DNA of 64,000 nucleotides from Ilex aquifolium (Eukaryota > Streptophyta > Magnoliopsida > Aquifoliales > Aquifoliaceae), in the NCBI GenBank assembly GCA_951799425.1, contig OX637394.1:27688001-27752000 (forward strand), read 5' to 3'. Position 1 is the stretch's first letter; every line of letters begins with the position of its first letter. The notes beneath the pieces were generated by a model that saw only the letters and a program-made list of their open reading frames with translations, had not been told where the DNA came from and ran no database searches. Below are positions 22,902 to 33,020 of this stretch, piece by piece. The position numbers and the translations under genes were made by a program.

Positions 22902-24270
22902 TGGCCATGAGGAGGGTTTTAGTTTCACCAAGCCAAGAGTGGATTTCATGGGTGATTAGCTTGTTGATTTTCATTTCTATGGTAAGTATGGTTGTTGTGG
23001 GTATGGCTAGAGTGATGCGTGGTGAACCCACGACAGCAAAAGCAAGCGGCTAAGGGAAAACGGAAGTGAAAGGTTGTCGAAGCTGAATCGAATGAGCCCG
23101 AGGAACCTATTGTACTCAAGAAGTGAAAGAAGCCAGATTACAAGGAGATGATAGAGAGGAGGGGAATGATGTGCAAGCGCATGGTGGATAAAAATAGCTT
23201 GGGGAAGAATAAACCTGTTTGGGCGATTATTAATTATGGCCTGGAGTTTTTCTTTAAGCCAGTTGAGGGGTACATTCTATCTTTCTGTTGTGATTTTTAC
23301 ACTGGATTGACCTTAGTTAATGTTGACTTGATGATTTTGAGGACCACAATCCCAGGGAAGGTGATTGAGGTCACTCTGGCAAAGATAGCCAAGTATTTGG
23401 GCTATAAGAGTCTTGACCCTTTAGAGATTGATTACCCATATGAGGAGTTTGCAGCGAAGGACCCTTTTAAGTATGTTAAGGAGATGTATGATAGGCGTAA
23501 CCAGTTCAAGGGCACTTTTATACATGGGCACTTGGATGTCGAGCACCGATCCATGAACAAGATTCTCTACTACAATGTCTACCCTAAAGGATCTGAGAAG
23601 AAGCCTGGGATGGCTAAGATTGTGTTGTTGTCTTAGATTATGGCAGGGTCGAGGATTGACATAGCCTTGATGATATGGGGTGTGTTGAGAGACTACTACA
23701 CTACGAGGAAGCCAAAGGGGAACATGCCCTTTGGTAATATGGTGACGAAGCTTTGCCTCAATGCTGGGGTGAGGAAGACAACATCAAACTAGCTTATCCC
23801 TCCTGAGCTTGGACCTATTAGCAGTTGTGGAGAGAGGAAGAGCTCGACAATGTCTAAGGCTAGTTCTGGGAGCAAATCGAAGCCTACTATTCCTGCTACT
23901 ACTTCTGCTACAAAGATTACTCATACCTCTCATGCTACAATGCATCAGAGAGTGAGTAAGTTGGAGGAGAGGCTAACAAGTATTGAGAGTAATATAATGG
24001 TGGAGAATTGTTCACATAGTAGGTTGGAGCAGAAGGTGGATGACTGCTTTAGAGTTGTGAGGAGGATTTTTGAGGTTTTGATATGAAGAGAGACACCTCT
24101 AGGGGTGGCTCCAGCGCCTACAACTGCACTTCATACTATAGATCAGGTAGGATCGTCACCCATTGTTACTCCACTGCTTAGTGTTGCTAAAGAGAGTAGT
24201 ATTGGCGAGTATACTTTAGGGGATGATGATGGAGATAAGGATGAGGAGGATGGTTCTGATTTCGAGTGAT
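22902..24270 (+). pseudogene. Element F third ORF, broken
   Basis: The first ATG in good context (22902) opens 'MAMRRVLVSPSQEW' followed by a long hydrophobic segment (about residues 15-38, 'WVISLLIFISMVSMVVVVG'), a likely membrane anchor. The core, best seen at 23148-23636, has 'SFCCDFYTGL', 'IPGKVIEVTLAKIAKYLGY' and 'MNKILYYNVYPKGSEKKPG', equivalent to A's 'MNKVLHYNLMPQGSKKNP'. The last part (23850-24270) is Ser/Thr-rich with a helical 'QRVSKLEERLTSIESNI' stretch and an acidic end. Same family as A's and E's third ORF. Broken in about four places. Confidence 0.6.
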
Positions 24271-24593
24271 AGTTGACTGTAGGATCCTACTTTTAGGATT
24301 TTCATTTGCTTTACTTTTTTTAGGAGGTAATTAGGTTTTAGTAGTTTAGGATATCTTTTATGGGTAGTAATAGCCTAAGTAGAAGAAATTTAGGATTTAG
24401 GAGGGCCATTATATTTTGATTTGTGCACCAAAAGCAAAACACATCTAAAACCTAAGTTGGGCCTTGAGTTCTTAGGGCATATGCATTTCACTTTATGATG
24501 TTGATTGTTTGGATTATGATTTGGAAGTTAAAAGTGTAATGTTAGGATTTTTATTTTTGTTTTATTTCTAGTTTTCTAAGTGATTATAAAACC

Positions 24594-24606
24594 AAAGTTG
24601 GGGGTG
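24594..24606 (+). promoter_or_regulatory. Terminal polypurine tract of element F
   Basis: 'aaagttgggggtg' directly precedes the LTR start TGATGAGTG. The TTGCTAG hairpin found beside the tracts of A and N is absent here. Confidence 0.75.
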
Positions 24607-25250
24607 TGATGAGTGTATAATATTTCATATTTTATGTCTCATATCATTCATCTTAGCTTTGTTTGTTATCTATTTATTTTTATTTAGTTTAGTTGTGTTT
24701 TATAGGAAATCTTTGTGTTTGCAGGTGAATTGATGTAAAGACAAGGGATTTACATTGATTTTTATGCCTTCAAAGACTTTGGGAATGAGCTAGGTGAGCC
24801 ATGAGTTGAACCAGGAGAATTATAATGGAAATTCATAAAAAGGCTGGTTATCTCGGTAGGTTTCCTACCAATTCATCAAGCAGCAGATAGACGTTCTACT
24901 AGTAGCTGTGAATTTTTACTGGTTGAAGCAAAACAAAAACTTCGTTACCGGTAGTTTGTTACCCTCCTACCTGTAGTTCAAAACAGAGAGTAGTTGTACG
25001 GTTGTACCAATAGCTGTGAAGAGCTACCAGTTCGTGTAAAACAGTAACTTTGATGCCAGTAGGTCAGGACTTGCTTCCTACCTGCTCATCATTATTTTAT
25101 GCTGGCAAGAACTTTTTTTAAGGCATCTTATTGGTGGAAAAATAAAAGGAAAAAGTAAGCTAATATTTCCTATAAATACCAAGGCTAAGCAAAGGGAGAG
25201 GGGATCGATCGATCAATGTTTTATTATTCTTTACCCGTTTCTTTTCTTCT
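24607..25250 (+). repeat. 3' LTR of element F, left part
   Basis: It starts TGATGAGTG after the purine tract. A cluster of 'ctaccggt'/'accagtag'-type inverted units spans about 24845-25110, followed by a TATA box, 'cctataaatacc', near 25172. The right end runs into Tat-type RNase H sequence (minus) at about 25230-25260, where the junction can only be placed roughly. No gene is present. Confidence 0.7.
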
Positions 25251-27106
25251 CCAACCTTTGTTGTGAATTCTGCAATGAAGTCTGCCAGTATTTGTCATTT
25301 GATGGCTATTCTTGGCTTGTACCTGATATCGAACTCACTGAGCTCGATGGCCCATTTAACCAGCCTTCCCAAAGTCTCTAGTTTACGTAATACTTGCTTT
25401 ATCGGCTGATCTGTAGGGATCTCAATAGTATGAGCTTGGAAATATGGCCTAAGCCTCCTGGCAGTCGTAACTAAGGCTAAAACAAGCTTCTCCATCTTTG
25501 GGTATCTCTCATCTGCCCCCTTCAGAGTTCTGCTACAGAAATAAACTGGTTGCTAAGCTTTGTTTTGCTCCCTTACTAACGCTGCACTTGTTGAGAAATC
25601 TGAGACAGCTAAGTAAAGAGTAAGGACCTCGCCTTCCAATGGGCTTACCAAAATGGGCGGGGAGCTCAGGTAATCTTTCAACGCTTTGAACGTTTCCTCA
25701 CACTGGGTATCCCATTGGAAGGCCTTCTTTAAGACTTGAAAGAAGGGTTGACACTTGTCGCTTGATCTGGACACAAAACGACTTAAGGCAGCTATTCTTC
25801 CTGTCAGACGTTGTACCTCCCTTGCGTTGGATGGCGGTTGCATATCCAGTACTGCCTCTACTTTTTCTGGGTTAGCCTCTATTCCTCTGCTATTAACTAT
25901 GAAACCCAGAAATGTCCCAGCGGAAACTCCAAATGCACACTTGGCGGGATTGAGCTTCATTTTGTATTCCTTCAGGACCTGGAAAGATTCTGCCAAGTGC
26001 TTGATGTGGAGCTCTACTTTCAGTGATTTGACCAACATATCATCAATGTAAACTTCCATGGTCGTCCCAATCTACTTTTGGAACATTTTATTCACCAAGC
26101 GTTGATAAGTGGCTCCAGCATTCTTTAATCCGAAGGGCATAACTTGGTAACAATACGTCCCTTGCTCGGTTATGAAGGAGGTCTTCTCCTGGTCATTAAG
26201 ATCCATCCTAATTTGATTATACCCAGAGAAGGCGTCCATGAAGCTGAGGAGCTCGTGTCCAGCGGTGGCATCCACAATCAAATCTATCCGAGGTAAGGGG
26301 AAGCTGTCCTTAGGGCAAGCCCGATTAAGGTCGGTAAACTCAACGCAGAGGCGCAACTTGCTGTTGGTCTTCTTGACGAGGACCACATTGACTAGCCACA
26401 CTGGGTAATCCACCTCCCTAATGGCTCTGGCATGAAGAAGTTTGCTGACCTCTTCATTGATGGCTTTCTGACGTTCTGGGGTGAAACTCCTCCTCTTTTG
26501 TTTGATATGCTTGCAAGTAGGATCCACACTGAGCTTATGTGTGATGACTGAGGAGTCGATACCCTCCATGTCTTCTTGTTTCCAGGCAAACACTTCCGTA
26601 TTTTTCTTCAGAAATTGGATGAGAAGGTCTTTAATCTCTCTGCTCAGCTTGGACCCTACATAAACAAGATGTTCTGGCTCCTCGTCGAGCTGTATAGGCT
26701 CTAGTTCTTCCGATGGGATTGGTCTAGTTTCCAGCTCATCCCTCATGTCAAGTACATCCAGTTGGATGTTCTCAACGTCTTTCCTCTTCACAGATGGTAT
26801 GTAGCACTCCCTCGTTACACGCTGGTCTCCTTGGACCACTCTGACTCCATTCTCTGTTGGAAATTTGACAACCAGGTGGTAGGCAGATGGGATAGCCCTC
26901 ATAGAATTGAGGGAAGGTCTTCCAAGCATAATATTGTACGCAGAAGGTGCGTTAATCACTAGGAACCTTACGGTTGTAGTGGCTTGGCAAGGCGGGTCAC
27001 CTAGGGTGAGCACAAGCTGAATTGACCCTAAGGGCAGCACCCTTTCTCCTGAGAAACCCAGCAACTGGACACTCATAGGCTCAAGTTTTTCCCTTCCTAT
27101 GTCCAT
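25250..27106 (-). pseudogene. Element T reverse transcriptase and RNase H
   Basis: The minus-strand translation has 'LPLGSIQLVLTLGDPP' and 'IMLGRPSLNSMRAIPSAYHLVVKFPT' (protease end), then 'ACPKDSFPLPRIDLIVDATAGHELLSFMDAFSGYNQIRM', 'MPFGLKNAGATYQRLVNKMF' and the catalytic 'VYIDDMLVKS' (near 26040), which is the Tat-lineage version. The thumb follows ('KCAFGVSAGTFLGFIVNSRGIEANPEK'), then RNase H 'LYLAVSDFSTSAALVRE' and 'ELSEFDIRYKPR' down to about 25290. Broken. Confidence 0.87.
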
Positions 27107-27107
27107 T

Positions 27108-27299
27108 TTATCGAATGCAGACGCAAAAAATGATGTCTTTCAAACTGCCGTTGTCAATCAGGACTCGATGAACAGTTTTGTTGGCTACCACAGCTCTTAC
27201 CACCAAGGGATCATCATGGGGATACTGACACCCTTCCAAGTCTGAATCTGAAAAAGTGATAGTTGTGTCTAGGCGCGGTGCTTTGGACACAGTATGCAC
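27108..27299 (-). pseudogene. Element T protease, front part
   Basis: 'TITFSDSDLEGCQYPHDDPLVVRAVVANKTVHRVLIDNGSLKDI' is the Tat-type protease start, with the active-site region Ile-Asp-Asn-Gly-Ser in place of Asp-Thr-Gly-Ala. It precedes the protease end and reverse transcriptase at 27106. Broken. Confidence 0.75.
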
Positions 27300-27406
27300 T
27301 TCAAGAGCTTCTCCGGCTCTGATCCTTCGGAGGTGAGCCTTTCTGCTGAGCTGGATTCCCCTCCTCCTGCAAACCCTCCAGATATTACTCTGATCTCCCC
27401 CAGAGG

Positions 27407-27940
27407 TTATTGATGTGGTGCAGGTGCTTGCTGTTGAGGTGGCGGAGGTGGAAGAGCTCGATTTTGATTATCATGGGCCACAAAGCGACGCAACTGCCCC
27501 CGTTGGATTAAAAACTCGATCTCCTTCTTTAGTTGAATGCAATCATCGGTGTGGTGACCATGGTCTCTATGGTAGTCACAATATTTTGTGGGGTCTCTCT
27601 TTGTTGGGTCTGCCTTCATCCGAGGTGGCCACCTCAGGAACTTTTCGTTCTGGACCTCATATAGGACTTGGGACACTGTAGCGGTGAGCGGGGTGAGTTG
27701 TCGAGGTGTGTACCTAGGCTGCAGCTCAGGTTGCGGAGGGCCTAAGCGGTCTCTAACATTTCCTCTTCTCTTTGGGGAGCGATCTCTGTCCCTCCCTGGA
27801 GACCTTTCTCGTTCTCTTTCTTTCCTGGGACTTCGGTCCCTCTTCTTTTCTTCCTTTCCTTTCTCCTTTCGTGATGATGCACTCCCCACCTTGGAAAGGA
27901 GTGCTTCCTCACCGTTTATATATTTTTCTGCTTTGGCCAA
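27407..27940 (-). pseudogene. Element T gag, C-terminal part
   Basis: 'KAEKYINGEEALLSK' is followed by an Arg/Lys/Glu/Ser-rich basic stretch and a zinc-finger of the Tat type, 'CDYHRDHGHHTDDC', with 'LKKEIEFLIQRGQLRRFV' after it (27540-27480). A Gln/Pro-rich end follows. N interrupts gag immediately upstream at 27940. Broken. Confidence 0.85.
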
Positions 27941-27952
27941 CCTTCCATCCAC

Positions 27953-27986
27953 ACCCCCCAACTTAAGCTTTGCTAGTCCCTAGCAA
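27953..27986 (-). promoter_or_regulatory. Hairpin and terminal polypurine tract of element N
   Basis: Read on the minus strand, TTGCTAG-GGA-CTAGCAA is followed by 'cttaagttggggggtg', nearly identical to element A at 9572-9607. Confidence 0.75.
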
Positions 27987-28054
27987 ACAAAATGTAAAAA
28001 GCAAGAAAACAAAAAATAAAACTATACTAATTCCGATATTGCATTTAGCACATG

Positions 28055-29380
28055 CAACAAGCCTTTTAAACCCCTAGGTGATCCCTAGTGGACGAGTTTT
28101 GTCTCGTGAAGGTTTCCAGTGAAGGTACCTACAAACTTCTTTTCATAGTATCCAATATTTAAAATATATTCCCTTATCTTAATTAGCAATGGGATACTAA
28201 AAACAACTTGGTTCAAACACCCGAACAAATCACACATGAGACATATCATAGCCGTAAATGCTATTCTAGAGTATCCACATACACATTTCCTTTCAAAACT
28301 CGTGTGTGTGTGAAATGAACATGTAATTTAAACATTTACACAATGGAGTTCACATTTACTTTGGCCATCCACATTAAGCTTCGATGCAAAAACTCACCAA
28401 GGGTGTTCTCTCAAAATGAATAACACTATGATTATCCGGGCATGCTCTCCATGTGTATATGTGAGATGGAATCTTGTGCACAAAACAAAGTATGCTCACA
28501 TATAATCCAAAAATGAAGTATGCATAAAAATGAAACAACCTTGGCATAATCTCATGAAAGGAATGTCAGGGCATTAGATAGCAAAATCAACTTCTCTTGT
28601 TCTTTTAAACGTATGCATCCCCCATGCTTCTCTAGATCTTTTAGGACTTTCATGGGTTGTAATGAGGCCTTGGGGTGATGTTGTGGTAAGGGAAACGAAG
28701 GATATAGGATAACAAAGAGGGTTGTTCCGGGTGAATGACCTTAATCTTAGAAAAATACTTCCCTTTTATGGGATTTTGATTTTCACACCATCACCACACC
28801 CTTTGTTTCTTTTCTTTCTTTTCATTTACATTTTTCCCTTTTCTTTTTCTCATTCTTTTTCTCCTTTTTCACTCCCTTTCTCTCATTTTCTTGGATTTTC
28901 ATTCTTTTTCCATTGAACTCTTTTGAGTTTCAACATCCTTCATCCCTTTTGTTTGATTTTTCACACCATCATTCCTTTTCTTTTATCATCACCCAACTTA
29001 GCACTAGGAACAACCAAGGTAAGGTAGATATTTATCATTTTCATTGGCTTGGTTACATGTGTGGCATAGAAACGAATTCAATTAAGGCTCAATCATGGCA
29101 CTAGGGATAAAATTTCACAAGAAAAAGGGTAAGGCTCAAAGCATCAAAGATGGCCTAAGATCATTTCTAGATAGGCATGGGAGAGCATTGTACAATCAAG
29201 ACAAAGTCAATCAACTACCCAAATACACCTAACCAAAACAAGCATAATGAGATTATTGAACAAATTTGGAATTTGAAAAATTGTTCCTTGAGTAAATGTA
29301 AGTTCCTTCCAACAAGAATTGGCACTAAAGCTCACACGGGTACTTACTCATCTCCACTATTCATGTCAAACACTCAAATG
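28055..29380 (-). other. Conserved non-coding region of element N
   Basis: Read on the minus strand it carries, in the same order as A, F and E: 'gtggagatgagtaag...ttacatttactcaa' (about 29365-29290), 'gatcttaggccatc' (about 29165), 'ccatgattgagcctt' (about 29098), 'taccttggttgttccta' (about 29025), a purine-rich tract (29000-28780), 'cccaaggcctcattacaacc' (about 28678-28655), 'ttcatgagattatgccaagg' (28561-28541), a 'tgtgagca...ctcacat' block (28505-28440), 'cttggtgagtttttgcatcgaag' (about 28405) and the 'gaaacc..cacgagac..ctcgtc' block (28115-28055). The plus-strand open frames here are low-complexity shadows. Confidence 0.72.
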
Positions 29381-29650
29381 TGAACTCAATCCGTAAATTG
29401 TCCAAATTACACATTCAAGGTGCACTTATGGTTGAGTTCAAAAGCAAACATGTATGTGATACTCTTAGCAATAGGATAAACTTCTATAATGTGCTCATGT
29501 ATTCAAAGTTCAAAATGAAGATCAAGTAATCACAAATCCCATAACCATTAGGATAGGGGAATATAGTTCAATATTAGAACCAAAATTTTCAAAATTTTCA
29601 TATTTTCCATTATTCTATACAAAAAGTGGTGGAACATGTGAATGGTGCAC

Positions 29651-29667
29651 CTCACCCCCCAACTTAA
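29651..29667 (-). promoter_or_regulatory. Internal polypurine tract of element N
   Basis: On the minus strand, 'gaggacaatgcat' is followed by 'ggtttaagttggggggtgagg'. A second G-run after 'gagtttaagttgg' is at about 29836-29849. Same arrangement as after pol in A, F and E, although N has no pol. Confidence 0.55.
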
Positions 29668-29737
29668 ACCATGCATTGTCCTCAATGCACAAGGAATCAT
29701 GCAATGAGAACAATGAAAGTAAAATGGGAAATGAGAT

Positions 29738-29762
29738 ACCCCCCCCTCTCTCTCTCTCTCTT

Positions 29763-29801
<39 letters not shown>
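29738..29801. repeat. Compound microsatellite C(n)-(CT)n-(TA)n
   Basis: A C-run, about eight CT units, a short T-rich bridge and about sixteen TA units lie inside element N, between its ORF and its internal purine tract. Confidence 0.9.
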
Positions 29802-29804
<3 letters not shown>

Positions 29805-30063
29805 TAAAAGGAAAACAACAAAGTTTGGTTACACCCCCCCAACTTAAACTCGGACATGATATTCAATAAGATTCGCTATGATGATGCTCAAAATGATATG
29901 AGTCCAAATTAGGAAGAGGTAAACAACTTCTACACTACAACATTATGAAAATAAAAATATAACAATATTCAACACTATACTACAATGACAAGAAAAGGAA
30001 AATATGACAATTAAAAGAAATCTAACTACTATATACATGGAAATAAAACAACAAGGGCTCATG

Positions 30064-31041
30064 TTAATCCGGCTTCAATTCGGATATGAGCTTGCGCCCA
30101 TGGAGTTTTTTGGTTTTAAAATTTTTTTGTTGTATAAATGCCCTTCTTAAACCATCTATCCAAACATATAAAGGATGTTGATTCAAAATTCTCAACCAAA
30201 AAGATGTGTAGGCAAGTTTATGCAATCCCAACAATGGAGTATACAATTTTTCTTTAAGAATTTCTACACTTGACTCCATCTCAATGCCCTCCCCAAATTG
30301 AAAAATGTGAATCTCAACACCACTCATAGATGGCAAAATGATCTTGGGCTCATTAGCCTCATGTGAGATAATAACTTCATTAAATGTTTCACAATCTAGA
30401 GTGGTGGGAGATTCAACATCAATATGCATTTCATTGGGGGGATCAACCTCAATACATTGACTATGCTCAAGGTGTTGTTCTTCATCCATAGCAATTATAG
30501 CATTAGTCAATGTATCAAGTTGTTGGGTTATTTGGGCATTGAATTCCATTTGGTATTGCATAAAATCGCACAAAATATTTTCCAATTCTTGCTCAGTTGA
30601 GTCCTCATACGTTGGATAATGGCAAAATTCATTTGGTGGTGTGAGATTGGATGAAAAATCATGAGGTTCATTCTCCCAACCATAACTCGGATAACTCGGT
30701 GTAACATAATGATTGGGGTAAAAAATTTCGGAGGCCAAAAATGAATTTGAACATTCGCATGCAAAGTCTTGAACCGGATAATTTCTTGGGCATTCATTAG
30801 TGAGGTGTCCATACTCACCACAAATTTCGCAAACGTTTTCAAAATAAGGGGCATTTATTGGGCACTCACTAGTGAAGTGCCCATACTTACCACAAATCTC
30901 ACAAACTTTTTCAAAATAAGAGGCCATTCTTGGGCACTCACTAGTAACATGCCCATACTCATCACAAATCTCACACACATTTTGAAAACTTTGGGCATTA
31001 TATACATTTTCATAAAAACTATAAGACATAATACAAAACAC
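30064..31041 (-). CDS. Gag-like protein with three tandem CCHC zinc knuckles (element N)
   Basis: This 325-residue frame is the only ORF of the non-autonomous element N. Three zinc knuckles, each C-x2-C-x4-H-x4-C (CEICDEYGHVTSEC, CEICGKYGHFTSEC, CEICGEYGHLTNEC), occupy about residues 23-95 as three 24-residue units. At the DNA level these are exact 72-bp steps (starts on the plus strand near 30788, 30860 and 30932). A, E and F elements have one knuckle. Residues 95-190 match the region after the knuckle in Athila-type Gag (an aromatic/Pro-rich linker and a 'DFMQYQMEFNAQITQQLDTLTNAI' helix). The last 130 residues, ending in a basic 'KKLHGRKLISELKPD', match nothing I recognise. The front capsid-like half of Gag is absent. 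It probably binds the element's RNA; that is inference. Confidence 0.65.
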   Translation of the reverse strand: MFCIMSYSFYENVYNAQSFQNVCEICDEYGHVTSECPRMASYFEKVCEICGKYGHFTSECPINAPYFENVCEICGEYGHLTNECPRNYPVQDFACECSNSFLASEIFYPNHYVTPSYPSYGWENEPHDFSSNLTPPNEFCHYPTYEDSTEQELENILCDFMQYQMEFNAQITQQLDTLTNAIIAMDEEQHLEHSQCIEVDPPNEMHIDVESPTTLDCETFNEVIISHEANEPKIILPSMSGVEIHIFQFGEGIEMESSVEILKEKLYTPLLGLHKLAYTSFWLRILNQHPLYVWIDGLRRAFIQQKNFKTKKLHGRKLISELKPD

Positions 31042-31082
31042 AAACTAAAACAAAATATTTACAAAAGAAACGACATACCTTG

Positions 31083-31168
31083 GCCCGTGATGAAAATCAC
31101 GAGACTTACCATGCCGCCCAAAATCACCCTTTGAACTCAACGTTTTACCTTCCCCGGCAACGGCGCCA
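31083..31168 (-). promoter_or_regulatory. tRNA-Asp primer-binding site and leader hairpin of element N
   Basis: TGGCGCCGTTGCCGGGGA (31168-31151 on the minus strand) is complementary to the 3' end of plant tRNA-Asp(GUC), as in E. The LTR ends CA three bases upstream. A perfect 6-bp stem with a 4-base loop (CGTGAT/ATCACG, 31086-31101) lies in the leader before the ORF and could be a packaging or translation element; that role is a guess. Confidence 0.8.
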
Positions 31169-31171
31169 AAA

Positions 31172-33020
31172 TGATTGATTGGTAATTACGTCGTTCCTAA
31201 CCTCGTAACATCACCCTCACCCTCAATGTGTGTATGTGGCTTATAGTGATGGGGGAGTGTCACTCTCCCTCCGGATGATGCAAGAAGATAGGAAACAACA
31301 ACAAAATGGATGTGAATAGAAATGTGATGAACAAAATAGATGGAATGAGATGCGGTGTGCATAAAAATGCTCCCCAATCGAAAGGAGTCTTTTGTGGTCG
31401 TGTGTTTTACTTGGAAAATATTCCAAGGTCGTCTCCTCAGGGAAGGAAAGGGAGTTTTGTGAAAGTGATTTTGCAAAAGTGAAAAGAAAGTGTAAAATCT
31501 TGTATTTGAGTTTTGTGTTTGGTTTGTGAATGAAAATACAAATAAAGCAAGTGTTGATTAACCACAAAGGTTCACTCCAATGGGAATGTCAAGCCAACTC
31601 AAAGCCTTCCTCCGATTGAGCATGAATGAACGATTGATTCGGGAGAAGCTAGGGACGAGATTGGTGAGTAATCTAAGCATAAACCGTGACTAGGCCTACG
31701 GAATATCAAAGGCTCACCAACTCATCCACTCTCAACCCCGTCAAACCGAACCATTTGACTCAAAAGGTAGGAAAGAAGAAGAGTTGAAATGGAATCCCCA
31801 AGAGGAATTTTCCCTTGGATTAACCAACTTAAATCCTAGCTAATCATACATAAAAATGAAAGACAAGCATAATGTAAAGACATATAATGAAGACATGAAG
31901 CATGAAAATTAACTTACAACAAGAAATCTAAAGCTATGAAGAGAAATATTCAAAACCCATTTTAAGCTAAAAATGAAGAACATGAAAGCATAACAATGGT
32001 GAAATGAAGAACATGTAAGTAAACTTGCAATATACTTGAAAGGAATGAGATTAAAGACAATAGATTAAACTTAGAAGATCCTTACAAGAGATTACATGAC
32101 AATGGAATGAAGAGAATGCAAAAATGTAAACTTTCGGCACTATTCATTGTCTTCTTCATTGGAACTAAACTAAGCTTAGGTAGCCACTTCTATACAAGCT
32201 TGTAATGTTCAATATATGCTGTGTGGAGATTTGTCAAAACGTCCAAGAGGCTCCCCCCTAGCTGTGTGTACGAGCTCCCATCAAGAGAGGGCTGAATGGA
32301 TGGCTTGACAGGCTAGGAGATCATAGCCCTGGCAGCCCACTTCTCTCCCATCCTCCATCAATGCATTGGCCTTCAAAGTCTTCCACTTGAGTGTAGGAGG
32401 CCTGCAAATGTGTAAGGAAATGTTGGGATAGGCGTGGGAGAAGTGTAGGTGGGACCCCCAAGCCTCAAAGTTGAGTTACAGGCTGTTTTCGCGACCAGAA
32501 GGTCCGGAGTACTGGTACTAGGTACCGGTACCATTTGGTACCGGTACCGAGTACCGGTACTGTTTTTCTGCACTGGACCACCTTCGGTTGAATCGGAATA
32601 ACTCTTGATCTAACCGTTGGATTGGGCTGAAATTTTTACACCAAACAGAAGACACCCATATCTACAACTTTCATGTTTTTAACTTTTCCAAATTATGAAT
32701 AGATCATGGTAACAATGGAGGAATTCCGAGGCAGTTCTTCCAATTGTTGCTGTAGCTGGTGCCCTTGTTCCCAAGCACCAATGCCTTCTTGATTTCTTCA
32801 CTTTTAAGCCTCCAATTCTTCATGTATTGTGTACATGCCTTCACCACACATCCAACATAGTTGCAATGTCCTAAAATACATGATTTAAGCAATAAAAACT
32901 TGCAACATCAAAATATCAACATTATTCATAATTTCGGCTAACTCTAAGTACTTAAATGCAAAAGTTGAGTTAAAATGCATGTAATGAGCCCTTCAAATAT
33001 GCAATATTATGTGCTCATCA
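31172..33020 (-). repeat. 5' LTR of element N
   Basis: On the minus strand it starts TGATGAGCAC and ends CAATCA, 1,849 bp long. It resembles A's 3' LTR along much of its length. The U3 part has palindromes GGTACCGGTACC at 32521-32532 and 32537-32548 and AGTACCGGTACT at 32550-32561. The open frames inside (for example 31186-31567) are not genes. T's gag continues beyond it at 33021. Confidence 0.82.

Larger units (their letters stand above)
18424..25250 (+). mobile_element. Element F: Athila-type Ty3/Gypsy, broken, interrupted by a solo LTR
   Basis: F begins inside gag ('SGKEVDKTI') right after B's LTR, and shows the protease region, then a solo LTR (19152-20666), then the post-pol internal purine tract, the conserved non-coding blocks, a third ORF, a terminal polypurine tract and the start of a 3' LTR. 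Reverse transcriptase and integrase are not seen. It is broken in many places. Its right edge joins Tat-type sequence at about 25250. Confidence 0.75.
27941..33020 (-). mobile_element. Element N: non-autonomous Athila-type retrotransposon with a triple-zinc-knuckle ORF
   Basis: On the minus strand N has a 5' LTR (33020-31172, TG...CA), a tRNA-Asp primer site (31168-31151), one ORF (31041-30064), an internal purine tract (29667-29651), the conserved non-coding blocks, a hairpin and a terminal purine tract (27986-27953). It has no protease, reverse transcriptase, integrase or third ORF. Direct repeats GCCAA (27936-27940, 33021-33025) flank it inside T's gag. Only one LTR is seen: after the terminal purine tract only about ten bases separate it from the target repeat. 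N must have relied on another element's enzymes; A-like relatives are the best candidates from LTR similarity. Confidence 0.82.

Noticed and set aside
27415-27983. Plus-strand frames over T's gag
   Set aside because: They are antisense shadows of the Tat-type Gag coding sequence with its biased Arg/Glu/Pro composition.
28722-28916. Phe/Ser-rich plus-strand frame
   Set aside because: It is the antisense of the purine-rich tract of N; low-complexity translation without homologous features.
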